Shown one piece after another: positions 1 to 11,479 of a stretch of DNA of 64,000 nt. The notes beneath the pieces are model-generated. The model ran no database searches. It saw only the letters and a list, made by a program, of their open reading frames with translations, and was not told the origin of the DNA. A program made the translations under genes and the position numbers. Source of the stretch: Narthecium ossifragum (Eukaryota > Streptophyta > Magnoliopsida > Dioscoreales > Nartheciaceae); the NCBI GenBank assembly GCA_963920575.1, contig OY986971.1, positions 21,752,492 through 21,816,491 on the forward strand, given 5' to 3'. Position 1 is the first letter of the stretch, and each line of letters starts with the position of its first letter.

Positions 1-1
1 C

Positions 2-379
2 TCCCTCCACCGCTGTCCCGTCCAGTACCTCCTCGTCGCCTCCCCATCTTCCTCCTCCCCCTCTTCTCCCGCCGCCACCTCCTCCGCCTACTTGTCCCTC
101 AACATAACCATCGTCTTCGTGGCGGAGAATCCCAACAAGGTTGGGATCCGGTATGCCCCCACGGAGCTGACGGTGATGTACCGCGGCGTCCCGCTCGGGG
201 AGGCTACAGTGCCGGGGTTCGATCAGCCCGCCCAAAGCACGCGCGTCGTGGCCAGCCTGGTCGACGTTCCCCACGTCGACGTCACCCATGCTGATGTGTT
301 GGATCTCCTCCACGACGCCGCAATCAACGACTGCATCAACCTCCGCGACATCGACGGATTCGATGGCGAGGTCCGATAG
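2..379 (+). CDS. NDR1/HIN1-like (LEA_2) protein, 3' part
   Basis: The frame is open from the left edge of the window, so the start codon lies outside; the first in-frame TTG at 92 is not a credible start. The protein reads through a Ser/Pro-rich stretch into an LEA_2-type beta-sandwich. Recognisable pieces are LSLNITIVFVAENPNKVGIR, then an ELTVMYRGVPLGEATVPGF segment and a DVLDLLHDAAINDCINLR segment. NHL proteins are usually plasma-membrane anchored by an N-terminal transmembrane helix (not in view) and are linked to pathogen or stress responses. Family members normally continue about 30-40 residues past this point with a final strand and a conserved Cys. Here a TAG follows GEVR directly, so the C terminus is short or lost by frameshift. 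Third positions are very GC-rich, unlike the surrounding transposons. Family assignment is fairly sure; whether the gene works is open. Confidence 0.7.
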   Translation, partial: SLHRCPVQYLLVASPSSSSPSSPAATSSAYLSLNITIVFVAENPNKVGIRYAPTELTVMYRGVPLGEATVPGFDQPAQSTRVVASLVDVPHVDVTHADVLDLLHDAAINDCINLRDIDGFDGEVR

Positions 380-959
380 GATGGAGGCGGGGATCTAGTA
401 ACCGACGAAGCCTGGACTTCTTCGGTTTGACGGAGTTACAGTTGGGATTAGGGTTTGGGTTAGAGGCAAAAAGGTCGTCAGAAATACATAACCAATCATA
501 ACTGATTATAACTGACGTAAAATGGTGTTTAGATATTAAATCTAATGATGGTGGTGTACCAGTTAATAAGTTTGCTTGTTTTGGTGTAAACACTAATTAT
601 CTAAAAAATAAAGGAGATGAGAGAAGTGTTGGTGGGGGTGGGAAAGTTTGAAGAAAACCCCCGCAAGATCTAAAATTTTGTGAAAATCCACTTCTATTTA
701 CAGAAAAGTTCTAAATTTTAAATAAGCCCTTACAGTACATCCACCCCATCCTTTCTTATGTTTTTTTTTTATGAGTTGACCTCTAGTAAACAGGGCATAT
801 TACAAACACAGTCTTAGAGCGGGCCAAACACCATCCTCATGTTCCCAACAAAAATCAGCAATATTACGCCTACAATGCCTTGCAACAACATCAGCTCTAG
901 TAACAATAAGACGTGGTCTGCCTACCAACACAACAGAATCGCTCCTTTCTTATGTTCAA
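380..959. other. Intergenic, no gene recognised
   Basis: This is the AT-rich 3' flank of the NHL gene. I see no ORF with family features, no terminal repeats and no RNA gene. Part of 780-959 could be a far-decayed continuation of the LINE fragment that follows, but I cannot support that by motif. Confidence 0.4.
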
Positions 960-1395
960 ACGATCTCTCCATTTGGTCACAATGCCACTTTTCATTCGCT
1001 AAAACTCATTAGCTTGCCTATGAATATGTAAGACAAGAGTAAAGACTGAAACACGATCTCTCTTCCATCACATTGCATTCCTTTCTTTTCAAAGGAGCCA
1101 AAGACCATAAGCTACAATTAATTTCCTTCATCGAATCTGCCGATTAGTAGATGATCTCCATAATAATTCAAGTAGTTCCTCCAACTTTATCTCTCTTCGA
1201 TGATGTTTCGTCCGAAAAATGATGCTCCAAACCGAGACAGTAAAGCTACACTCCAAAAAAAATATGTTGCTTAGACTCCATCGGTGCTCCGCATATGGGG
1301 CATTCCTTATCCGATTGTATACAAAATATCTATAAAGCATTCCTGGATGGGAGCTTGTTCCTCACCATCTTCCATATGAACTGTTTGATACGAGG
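960..1395 (-). mobile_element. LINE fragment (zf-RVT region), part 1
   Basis: Read on the minus strand, the piece ending at 1395 gives RIKQFIWKMVRNKLPSRNAL and then ECPICGAPMESKQHIFF. This matches the C-terminal zinc-binding region of plant LINE reverse transcriptases (P-R-x-K-x-F-x-W, then CPxCG and HxFF). Stops and frame changes show it is dead. The reading runs straight into the part at 3773-3990 once the solo LTR at 1396-3772 is removed. Confidence 0.65.
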
Positions 1396-3772
1396 TGTCA
1401 CACCCCGACCCAGAAAACCCATTCAGGACGGGGCGTGAGGGTTCCTATCACTATTCACATCCAATCGTCGCGATACTTTTGCGGAAAAGAAGAGATAATC
1501 TTAAACAATTTAACTTCCAGAGATAAAGCTGTAATTCAATTCATAAATACATCAAGTTGTACTGTTTAAACATCTATTACAATTTCTTATCAAACTCCTC
1601 CAAGGGAAAGATATTATACATGTAATTCCAAAAATCCTCGAAAGATGTTTATAATATACAAAACTATCAAAAGTACAACAGTCGTCCTCCAGCAACCTCC
1701 GACGCCTCTGGAAGTAGTCGCGCCACCAAAGGCTGATCCCGCCGGCTCTTCTGAGGAAGAACTGGCGCTTGTACCTGCAAACGCAGCCCGGGTAGGAGTG
1801 AGCGATAAGCTCAGTAGGGTTCTAATCTACGGCACACTGAAGGGAGGAAAACAACAACAGTGATGTCTCCCCGCTCAAGTCTAAGGAATGCCACAGGGTC
1901 CCACAACCCCTGTCGATGTCCCAAGGGCTCCTGCCATGAAACCTCTCTCCTGAACAAGTTACCAGGAGGCCACGGAATAGTAACATGCAGGGTCACCCTT
2001 ACCCAAGCAGGATTCCCATGCCTTGGGGACCCATGTCGGGAACTCATTGACATCCATCCTTAGCACTTAGCCTTGGGAAGACAACACGACCTCTAAACCT
2101 CAAAGTATGATCATAGCCAACTATAACACATCCTCGATAACTTGAGATTCCAATTATACAATCATGTCCTAATCCTCACTACCCAGCCGCGGTCCTAAGG
2201 CTAGATCCGAGCTACCCGAGAGCCTCGAATTGGGGATCAACCCATCTCCCGCCTAACATAGTATGCCTCTGATGCATACAATGCATGAACCTATGCAAAC
2301 ATCTATCCTAGATGTCTCTATATGCCACAACATCAATTATAGGTTCGACAGTTATACAATAGCTCTCGACACTCGTCGACAACAGCCTAAGGTTCCACAA
2401 TATCTCGTTAGCTAACTACGGGAAGCAACAAGCATTTAAATTACAAACCAACCAAGTATTTAAATGTGAGTCAAAAGTAAATTCGCCAAAAAGGTAAGTA
2501 CGCGGTTCGATTTTAAATCTCGATAAAATCCCTTGAAAACCCCGTGATAACAACGTGCATGCTTCATAACATGATTGGACAACTATCATGAATGAAAACC
2601 AATCAAAGGAAACCAGAAAACACTGTTTAGGAGCTCACGGTCGATGCGACGGTCGACCGTGGGACCAAACGAGGGGAAAACATAAGGGCCACGGTCGATC
2701 GGTGCATTGACCGTGAGAGGCCCAAAACGAGACAGAGCCTGACGGTCGATCCGACGGTCGACCGTGAGGCGAAATGGAAAAAGAAGGAACCGCGGTCGAT
2801 CGGTGCATCGACCGTGGGAGGCCAAAAACACGACAGAGCCTCATGGTCGATGTGACGGTCGATCTAACGGTCGACCGAGAGGCCAGGAAGAAGCGTATCC
2901 ACGCTTGACGGTCGATCCACCGATCGACCGTCAGCCTCAGGGCACAGTTCCTTAGAACAGTGCCGGAAATCCAATTTCTTGGATTTGAATGATCAAATCT
3001 TATTGGAAATCGATGAAACTTTGCAAGCAAGCATAATAAATGATGGGGAAGCTATTGGTGTGAAGAAAACATGATTTTGATGGTTAAATCTCCAATCTAG
3101 GTCAAACCGGCCGAAAACCGACAAAACGACGATAATACGGGAATCGTCCGATAAAATACGGAAATCAACTGATAGGAATACTAGAGGCAAGCTATAATAC
3201 ACATGCAATTAGCTACACAACATTCTATCAAGTACTCCTACATCGAAATCACAATAAACCTATCCTAGGAGAACCCGATCATAAGATCGAGGTAGAAACA
3301 CCTGCATGATCAAGTAGGGCAGCTCTTCCACGCGTCCAACAAGTTAAACCGTCAAGATCCGCACATCGAAGCTCGCGCCTCCAAGCCTTAGCACAGCCGT
3401 AGGAGAGAGAAAGGGAAAGACAAAGTGACAGGAGAAGAGAAAAGAAAAGAGAAAGAAAGGGACAGACTATATATAGAGATCAAGACTGATCTCAGCTATC
3501 CGATTCGGCTGTCCGATTCGATCTTTCCAGATCGTGCTCCGATCTTCCGATCGGATGCACACTTAAGGTTCTAATCAAACACCTACATCAATCCAAGACC
3601 ATGTGTGCAACGCGGGTGTGAAACTGACCACCAGGTGACATATTTACCAAAATGACCCTGGGGTCAAAACCGCCATACGATCGTCCGATCGTACCCGATG
3701 CGGAATCAAATCAACAGGAAAACGGCCCTCGACCCACGCGGTCGAGCCAGGTCAAGGGGGCGAGCCCTCACA
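1396..3772 (-). mobile_element. Solo LTR #1, 2.4 kb (Tekay/Del-like Ty3)
   Basis: As read, the element begins TGTCACACCCCGACCC and ends GGGCGAGCCCTCACA, flanked by CGAGG and CGATG (4 of 5 bases shared, a slightly decayed 5-bp TSD). It shares end to end landmarks with 19207-21635, including both termini, a segment around GCAGCCCGGGTAGGAGTGAG and the TTACCAAAATG block. It resembles two opposite-orientation copies at 5113-8788 and 43739-60135. Orientation is taken from TATA placement and from the usual form of such LTRs (TGTGAGG... to ...GTGACA). There is no second LTR or internal region, so it is a solo LTR. The short ORFs within it have no family features. The Tekay/Del lineage is an inference from LTR length and ends. 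Confidence 0.75.
2630..2940. repeat. Array of ~6 inverted GGTCGATC/GATCGACC motifs in solo LTR #1
   Basis: Six hairpin-like units start near 2636, 2690, 2740, 2792, 2843 and 2907. Each is of the form ACGGTCGAT-N(2-7)-GGTCGACCGT. Spacers of about 25 bp also resemble one another and often contain an AAAACGAGACAGAGCC-like block. All six keep the inverted arrangement although individual bases vary. Confidence 0.85.
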
Positions 3773-3982
3773 CGATGGCCACCAGCTAGAGCCCAATTAC
3801 TCCTCCACATAGATGGGGTTACTCTCATTGAATCTCCGACTTCACGAGCAACGAGTCAGGTATAAGCGGAGGCAACAGTAATTTTGCGAAAGCTATTAAA
3901 CACCCACCTCCGTCCATCCTTCTCAAAATTCTCATCAATATGAACATTGCCTAAAGAAAAGGCTGCAGCAAGCTTTCCTCTA
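3773..3982 (-). mobile_element. LINE fragment, part 2
   Basis: The minus-strand reading includes GKLAAAFSLGNVHIDENFEK and VFNSFRKITVASAYT, then SMWRSNWALAGGH, and it joins the zf-RVT piece at 1395. This corresponds to the RNase H-less C-terminal part of plant LINE ORF2 (the G-x-F-S-V-x-S-A-Y region, then W..W before the zinc-binding motif). It contains stops. It is a dead remnant split by solo LTR #1. Confidence 0.6.
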
Positions 3983-4255
3983 GAGGTGTCAAGCGTGTCG
4001 TGCCAGCCAGCCCCATGAAATTGAAGCCCATACCGTGCTCGTGCTGTGCTGGCCCACCAAGCCAACGTGCACATGCTTGTGCCGGCCCAAGAAGTCCAAC
4101 TCCAAACCCAGCCAGCCCACAGGGCATGCACAAATGTGACCGTGCCGCCCACGTGCCTCCGTATTATGGGCCAGGCCAAAGGCCCACATCCCTTGGGCCA
4201 CCCCACCACCCAAAAAAATAGAAAAAATGGAAAAAAAAGGAGAAAAAAGGGAAAC
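3983..4255. repeat. hAT-like terminal repeat fragment
   Basis: It begins CTAGAGGTGTCAAGCGTGTC, resembling the hAT-type TAGGGGTGTCAAACGGGC terminus seen in reverse at 35788-35806. A GC-rich stretch rich in GGCCCA and TGGGCC words follows. I could not find the opposite inverted end, so it may be truncated. ORFs on both strands here result from base composition. Confidence 0.4.
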
Positions 4256-5112
4256 AAAATATTTTTTCATTGATAACTTTCAATACATACATAGATAAAG
4301 CCCTAGTAGGGCACCATTACACAGTAAAGACCGGGTATTCCAACTTAACTGGCCGCCCAAGGCCTATGAGGAACCTGGGCGGCGATGGAGGACACATGGG
4401 GGACATCGGCGGTGATGGTGGAAGGCCATAGGGGCCGGAGCAGAGGACCGGATAGGTCCGAAGGTGACCCAATAGGGCATCAGAGGGGGTATAATCGAAG
4501 GCCAACCCGGGAGCATCGTAGGAGTGCACCACGTCAGGCGAAGGCCCGGGGGAGGGCACCACGTCAAGCGGAGGGCCGGGGGAGGCCACCAAGTCAGGCA
4601 GATGGTCAGCGGAGGGCACCAGAGCGGGCGGAGGGCTGGCGGAGGGCACTAGGCAAAGGGAGGCCACCATGGCAAGGGGAGGGCCAGAGGAGGACCATAC
4701 ACGCAGTAGGAAACCAAAGAAGACCATTCAAGCCGGAGAAGATTACCCTTGACACTTGGTGGAACACAGCCGTGACCATAGAGGTCGCAGGAAGACCGAA
4801 GGAGGACCGAGGCGGGCGAGGGTGAGGTCGTTGTCGAGCAGGAGCCGTGCGGCGAGGCCGGAGGGACAAAAGAAAGCGGCGTCGCCAAGGCAGAGGCAGC
4901 GGATCGAGGCCGTCGAGGGCCTCGAGGGCCTCACAACAACGACGCAACAGCATACGGTCACGAGGATGCAAGAAGGCCATTACTGAGGGCCGATGAAGGA
5001 GGAGAGATCCAAGGATTCTAAGCTGGGGGACGGAGGCAAAGGCGTCGAGCGTCGACCGGCTGAAAGAGAGAGAGAGAAGAGAGGGGGTTAAAAAGAGAGA
5101 GGAGAGGAAGTG
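4256..5112. other. Unassigned GC-rich segment with a 30-bp minisatellite
   Basis: About five imperfect copies of a 30-bp unit (GGCACCACGTCAAGCGGAGG followed by a run of G) lie at about 4526-4676. They make long open frames on both strands with 10-residue periodicity. The segment resumes at 8789 after solo LTR #3. On the minus strand a possible GT-AG intron would run from 8826 (GGTAAGT) to about 5060 (TTTCAG) with the solo LTR inside it, but the flanking exons match no family I know. It may be an old transposon or a decayed gene. Confidence 0.35.
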
Positions 5113-5317
5113 TGTGAGGACCCGTCCCTCTACTCCTGTGGCTCGTCGTGGACCGCAAGGGTAATTTGGTAAATTACGCCTTATCGGCTTGCTTCACACC
5201 CGCGTGTGCACACACTGACCATGTTTGTGGTAGTGTTTGGTTAGAATGGTTAGTGGGACCCGTGATCGAAAGATCCGGGCTTGGGCTTGGGCTTAAGTTC
5301 TAGCCCAAGTCTAGCTT

Positions 5318-6110
5318 CCTGCACTTAAAGGATCGATCCTTCTGGCTAAAAGATCAATCTTTATGGTGCCAGAAAGTCAACTGCGATCGTCATGAAGGAT
5401 CGATCTTTGCCTAGGGGAAGATCAATCATTCATAAGTCGGTTCGTTTGCCTATAAAGCATACAAGATTTTCTTCCTTGAATTCCTTTTGAAATCCAGAGA
5501 TCTGAGCTCAGATCTTGCGATTTTTGAAGGCGTTTGAGGACGATCCAAGGCCTAGCTGCTTGGATTTAAGCTGCTCTTGCTCCGGTATGGATTCCTACCT
5601 ACTTTTATTTCGGGTTTTTGGAGTTTCCGGTTTGATTGTGTTCTTTGGCTTAGATCTGTAGATACGCATGTTGGTTTTACGTGATTTAACCGGTTTTGGA
5701 CTCGTGGAATCTTGATCTATCAGATCCCAGAGTTTGGTTGTGTTTGGATGTGTCTTCCGGCGGTATTCCTCGCCGGAAGGGCGCCGGAGAACCCATCCGG
5801 ATCGATCCTTCTTGAGGAAGGATCGATCCCTCTGGGTTGGTCATGATGCGCCCGATGAAGGATCGATCTCCTGCTTGGAGATAATCGATCCTGAGTCTAG
5901 GGTAGCATGGTTACCCTTCGTCGCGAAGAAGATCAATCTTCCTGGGAAGAAGGATCGATCTTTCTTGGCGTGACAAGAAGGGTGTCCGATGTCTCGAGAA
6001 AGATCGATCTTCCTGGGAGGAAGGATCAATCTTCTTTGGCTCGACAGTGAGGGAAGCTCACTGTTGCTTCAAAGATCGATCTTTTCTTAGGAAAAAATCG
6101 ATCCTCTAGC
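5318..6110. repeat. Array of GGATCGATC-type palindromes in solo LTR #3
   Basis: At least a dozen variants of AAGGATCGATCCTT and AAGATCAATCTT occur in pairs, for example near 5328, 5348, 5396, 5799, 5817, 5858, 5928, 5950, 6000, 6022 and 6072. Pairs are often separated by short, partly palindromic spacers. This is the positional counterpart of the GGTCGATC arrays in solo LTRs #1 and #2, but with a different consensus. Confidence 0.8.
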
Positions 6111-7124
6111 AGCAGAGAGGATTTTTCATGGCTTTTGCCCGCGGGGCTTGGTATGTCGGTTTTCTTTACCGCTTTATACCTTGTACATATGTTTAAGCAT
6201 GTTAGCCCTATAATAGGGCAATGGTGAACCGGGGGAGTGATGACTCCCGGGATGTTTACAAATAAACGGGCGAGTAGCCCTACAGCTTTCCTTAGCCTTG
6301 CATGTCGGTGTGCGCCGAGGGCTTTACCTGTTATATATGTGAGCTGTTGTTTGCGAGGCTGCTTCCCGGTGCAGGTTTTTGTGGTGGACTGCTGGCAATT
6401 GGTGGTGGTACCGCTGCAGCAGTCCCTAGACCTTAATTATCTGTTCATCACCCCAGGCCAGCAGGGTGCCGTGCCCAAACCTTGTTATTGTATATCATCA
6501 CATACTGTTGCATGTTCATACATGCATTGTGTTATGCACTAGTTGCATCTGTGTAGGGCGTTGCCGATTCGGGGTTTTCGGGTAGCCTCGATCTAGCTCT
6601 AGGACCATTGCGAGTAGGTTGGTCCAGGACTCGATTTGTAGTATACAGTCGTTTCGATGATAGGGTTAGTTTGAACTGAATACATGTTGTTTGATGTTTA
6701 GAGGTCGTGTCGACTTCAAGTTGTACTCGAAGTGTAGCCGGAGTTCGGTGTTCCTAAACTCTTGGGAGGAGGAGTGCCTGCCCAGCGGTGTCCTGGCCCG
6801 CCAAACAGTGTTCTGTGTCCTGTTGAGAGTATGCAGTGTTTTGGGCCTGCGTTCACGAACTTCTGGTAGGGTTATGGGACCCTTGTATACACCTAGGGTA
6901 AACTTGGAGGTGACACTGTTGTGTTCCCTCCCATGTGAGTGTCGTAGTGTAGTGTCCCAGCTGAGCTTAGTGCTCACTCCTACCTGGGCTGCGTTTTGCA
7001 GGTGCTGGCATTAGCTCTTCTTCGGTCGCCCCTACCGGGCCGGTGTTTGGTGACGTGGCGGCGTCTGGCGGTGCTTGAGAGGTGGCGATCTTACAGTTTT
7101 ACACCCTTTTGCTATAGATAGTCT

Positions 7125-8557
7125 TGATCGCTCACAAACGTCGTCGTTAAAACGGATGTAAAACGTAATTTAGAAATTTATAAACCTTTCTTTCAGCACT
7201 AAATTAATAAGATAGAATAATGGTGAAATACGGGGTCGGTACTCAGGGAAAACTTGTTTAACAAACGAAGAAATCAGAATTAACTCTCAACACTCTAATC
7301 CTAAAGCGAAGAAGGATTGATTTAGGGTTTTTAGAACTTGATTAATTAAAACTAATTAAGAACGCGATTAACGAAATTAAAATAGATCAATGAGAGAAAA
7401 CCTAGGGATTACTCAATCCACTTTAGTTTCACATCCTGTATTCTCTAATTATCCTCTTGTCTCTTATCTCAACATTATGGATTCACAGCTTCTTAAGCTT
7501 ACATGAATCCCTAAAATAATGCTATTGCTTCCCTAAGGCATAACCTATCCAAACTTAGCATAGATTGTCTTCGAACTTAATTTGAGTACAACCTATCTTC
7601 ATCTAGCATAGAGTATCTCAAAGGCATTGACAAAAGCAACATGAAAACCATCCTACGAATCTCTACCATCAAGCACAGCAATCAAGTAAGTCTGAATATA
7701 TGTCGAGGAACTCTGTTCCCTCAACTCTTTATAAAATAAAACCGTATTCATAGGATCATGTCTTTGAAAAGATACAAGAATCAAACTAGAAAATACAAGA
7801 AAGCTACACTAAAGCTTCATGAGATCCCTAAGTAAGAGTTTAGCCACTCATCTTTTGGATGAGATCCATGTATTCGATGAAGAAGGCTAGGGATCCACTC
7901 CGCATCTCCGTCTTCTTCTCTAATCTGAATTCCTCTGTTTCTCTCTATGGGGGCCTCCTGTTTTCCAGCCACAAAACCCTTTTTATATCTTAATTCCCGG
8001 ATTAGGGGTTTGGGGTTAAGTTAAACCTCAATTACAACTCGGAATTCCTGGTTCAACCCTGACAGCTTCTTCCAATCTCTACTGGGCTCAACCAGTTCTG
8101 GATATGAGAATGAGTCCAACACAAAAGATGTAGATTTGGAAGTATTCTGTTCTCTTCCGAAGAGTTTACAATATTTGGAATTAACTAGAATATTTGACGA
8201 ATATTCTCCCTGGCGTCGACAGACCAGTCTTCCAGCAGCTAAATATCTTCATCTTTTCCCAAACTGCTATCAATCCATCGGGAATCTCTGAAAGTGTCCA
8301 ACATGAAAGTTGTGCATCTTGATGTCTACTAGCTTTCATTCAAATTTCAGAATATTTAAAGATAAGAATAATTTCTGGTGAATATTGTGCTAACAGTCGA
8401 CAGAGCAGTGTATTTCAGCATATTAACCGAATTTCTTGCATTTCTTCTCAAAGCATGATTAAACCTGAAATCAACTAACAAGCTATCAAATACAAACACT
8501 CTAGGCCTACCAAAGCTAAGTTAAGGGGTTTAATCATGAACATTTAGTGACTCATCA
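7125..8557 (-). mobile_element. Solo LTR (TGATGAG family), nested in solo LTR #3
   Basis: On the minus strand it begins TGATGAGTCACTAAATG and ends GACGTTTGTGAGCGATCA. A perfect TSD AGTCT flanks it (7120-7124 and 8558-8562). It is 1433 bp and has a TATAAAAAGG box on the minus strand near 7983. A second copy sits at 12143-13594. Both ends resemble those of the Athila-like LTRs elsewhere in the window (TGATGAGTG... to ...GAGCGACATCA), so a Ty3 origin is likely. It has no coding capacity. Confidence 0.85.
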
Positions 8558-8788
8558 AGTCTCCTACGGGAGTGATAAATGTATAATTTCCCTGTTTGAG
8601 GATTTGTAATATTATATCAGTTCAGTCTTTGGGTTTGTAACTTTTGTATTAATACAGGATTATTATGATTTGCTAGGATAACCACTACAATTAGAGGAAA
8701 ACCTCGCCAAAATTTTCCGCAGTAGGTTAGGTTCCGCTTCGCGTCGCCCGACCCAACCGGTTGGGCCTACGCGGGTCGGGGCGTGACA

Positions 8789-9435
8789 AAGTGAGAGAAG
8801 AAGTGGGTGAAAAAAAAACTTACCGTCGGCGTCGGGGAGGTAGCCGGAGGGTAGATTCGAGGGCGTCGGGATATCGGCCATCGGGGAGGTAGCTGGAGAG
8901 CTAGGGAGGTAGATCTGAGCTGGGGAGGTAGCCGGAGAGCTAGGGAGGTAGATCTGAGCTGGGGAGGTGGCCGGAGAGCAGATCCGAGGCTGCCGAGGGC
9001 GGGGGATGTCGGTAGAGGGTGGTGATGGCGGTTACCGGTCTCATCCGGACCGGTGGAGGTCGGCCCTCGGGCGGCCTGAAAGAGAGAGAGACGGGGGGGG
9101 GGTTAAAAAGGGGAGAGTTAACCGGGGTTAAAAAGTGGTCGCCGATCAGGGTTAAAAAGGGGAGAGGTGAGAGAAAAGTGGAGGGAAAAAAGATAAATTT
9201 TTTTTAGGGAAAGTAAAAAGTGTTTTTTGAAATTCAAATTATTTTGAATGAGTGGCTCACATTAAAAGCTGCTTTTTTTTAATAAGAATTTTGAATTTGA
9301 AATTTGAATCACAGTAGAATGTACATACCTCATAAATTATTGATATATTCAATTTTCATCATTGTTGATATCTAAATTCTGGCAATCTTCTACAATATCA
9401 TCACCAATATTTTGAATTATGTCTGTTGCATCGTC
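8789..9435. other. GC-rich segment continued, 39-bp tandem repeat, then AT-rich DNA
   Basis: This continues the segment interrupted at 5112. Two full copies plus a partial copy of a 39-bp unit beginning GGAGAGCTAGGGAGGTAGAT lie at 8894-8985. From about 9190 the sequence turns AT-rich and leads into the 3' end of the hAT gene. I see no further gene. Confidence 0.45.
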
Positions 9436-11479
9436 CTAGTCCTTCAAGCACATTAATGCCTCCAGTATATCTGGGTTTAGCCTGCTCCGTTGTTCTTCAA
9501 GTACCCTACCACTTGCACTGAAAGCAGATTCCGATGCTACTATAGACATTGGAACCGTTAGTAGATCACATGCCATGATGGAGACCAAAGGATAATTATT
9601 TTGATTTGATCTCCACCATGCTAAAATATCCAAATTATCGAGATCAGGAGGGTTCATAAATTTCGACAAAGCCAGTTTCTATACATCTATTAATTTCAGC
9701 TCGACTACATGTTGGCGCTTGTGCCCTTTGTTTACCTTTGCGTGCCAGCAACGACCACGTAGCCGCGTTTTCTTTGACCGCTGCCACTAGAAGCAAAAGA
9801 ACTAGAGGAACCAGTTCTACTACGACTATATTTTGTAGAACACAAATCAAATAACTGAAAAAGATTTTTTTTGATATCGTACACGGTGACTTGTAGGCCG
9901 TCTACTAAAAATTCTCTTATCTCATTTATCAACACTTCTAAACCATTAGAATTAATTCTAGGACCCATGATAGCAGATAAAGAAAAGCACGAAGAATATT
10001 TGACCAATATTTCTTAAATTTTATTCCTCCATGGATAAACATGATGGGGTAAATAGTGGATTACATCTATACGAGACAAGATTATTAGCAATACTATATA
10101 TTTGACTAATTACAAGACATGAAGTGGGATAATAAACACCAGATAATAAATTAGTTGCAGTATAAAACACTCTTAAAAAATTCTTAAATTGAAATACCAT
10201 GTCCCACTCCACATCAGATAATTGAAGTTCCGGAATTATAGGAATTAATTGCTTCTCTGTAACCTACTAGATACTCCAACATTAAATAAGTGGAGTTCCA
10301 TCGGATCCTTATATCTTGTTTAAATCTTCTAGGTTTAAGGCCTCGGCCCCGGCAATATTGAGCAAATTCCTGCACTCTAGCGTTAGAAGAAGTAATATAA
10401 ATAATAATGTTTCTTATTTTTTCAACATATTCCTCAATATATTTCAGACCATCATGAACAATTAAATTAATAATATGACAAGCACATTTACCATGGAAGA
10501 ATCTACCAGTTAGCATAGGATTTAAATTCCATTTAAAAAAATCAATCGCGGCATGTTTTTCAGATGCATTATCAAAGGTAATGCTAAATACTTTATCTGA
10601 AATGTTATATTCTCTAAAAACAGACATAATTTGTGAATAAATATTTTGACCCGTATAAGGACCATCCATCACTCGAAATGCAATAATTTTTTTATTTAAG
10701 CTCCAGTTAGAATCAATATAATGCGAAGTAACACAAATATAGCTAAATTTATTTATTCCGCTCCATAAATCGGAAGTAAAAGAAACAGAAGAGCCAAGAG
10801 AATAAATTTCAGTAACTAATTTCTACTTGGTCGCCAAATATAACTTCATGCAATCATTTCTAGTAGTATTTCTAGAAACTTTAGTAAACGCTGGTTGTAA
10901 ATATTTTTTAATAAACTTTTGTAATTTAAGAGACTCCGTAATAATAAATGGTTCTTTCCCACCAGCTATATATAAAGCCAATCCCTCCCGCATATTAGGT
11001 TGGGAATAAGTAAACATACCTAATTCACCCCCACCTTGTGCAAATTGCAGCTGAGACTGCTTGGCAACTATATCTCCTTACTTCGCCTTACATAATATTT
11101 CGTACCTCTGAAGGTGCCCAATGCCATAACTCGATTTGCATGACAAATTTTGTTTGCAAATTTTACAAACCGCTCTTGGACCCATAGTACTGGTTTGGGG
11201 GTTCAATATCTCTTTGATGTCGAAAGTTGCCCAAACCCGAGAGGTTCGGGCTCTTCGGGGTCTTTTGCCACTCCCGGCCGAGCCAATGCCACCAGTCCCA
11301 GAACTGGATCCACCAGCGCACCCGGTCGCACCACCCTGAGTATTGCCAGTATTTGATACCGAAGGTTGGCTGGAATCATCATCATAATCTGGAATGTCAT
11401 CAATATCCGGCAATACTGGTTCATTACCAATGTCGACATCAAAGTTCAGATTTTCAAAATTCAATCGCTTTGGATCCAT
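9436..11479 (-). pseudogene. hAT-superfamily transposase (BED finger to dimerisation domain), degenerate
   Basis: Read on the minus strand from the ATG at 11479. A Gly/Ser-rich linker precedes a BED-type zinc finger (RVWATFDI, CKICK, then GHLQRYEILC). The RNase H-like core follows (SVSFTSDLWSG, then VFSITFDNASEKHAAI, CACHIINLIVHDGLK, IRIRWNSTYLMLE). The end is the hAT dimerisation domain (LDNLDILAWWRSNQNNYPLV and VASESAFSASGRVLEEQRSR), stopping at 9436. hAT transposases cut and paste their element and leave 8-bp duplications. The gene is broken by in-frame stops near 11078 and 10820, a frameshift near 10240 and further frame changes between 10210 and 9670. Terminal inverted repeats could not be placed with confidence. 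The layout resembles plant RICESLEEPER/DAYSLEEPER-type proteins. Confidence 0.85.

Larger units (their letters stand above)
5113..8788 (+). mobile_element. Solo LTR #3 (Tekay/Del-like), interrupted
   Basis: It runs from TGTGAGGACCCGTCCC to GGGTCGGGGCGTGACA and is flanked by a perfect TSD AAGTG (5108-5112 and 8789-8793). After removal of the nested LTR at 7125-8557 it is about 2.2 kb. A TATAAAGC box lies near 5451. GAGCTTAGTGCTCACTCCTA near 6961 is the reverse complement of the landmark in the copies at 1396 and 19207. No internal region or partner LTR is present, so it is a solo LTR left by LTR-LTR recombination. The short ORFs inside have no family features. Confidence 0.85.

Noticed and set aside
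2630..2940. CRISPR-like array
   Set aside because: The units are inverted, variable and part of a plant solo LTR with a 5-bp TSD. The same block recurs at 20455-20815, and no cas genes exist here.
4385..4986. Arg/Gly-rich coding gene
   Set aside because: The frames arise from a 30-bp GC-rich minisatellite and are open on both strands. No domain is visible.
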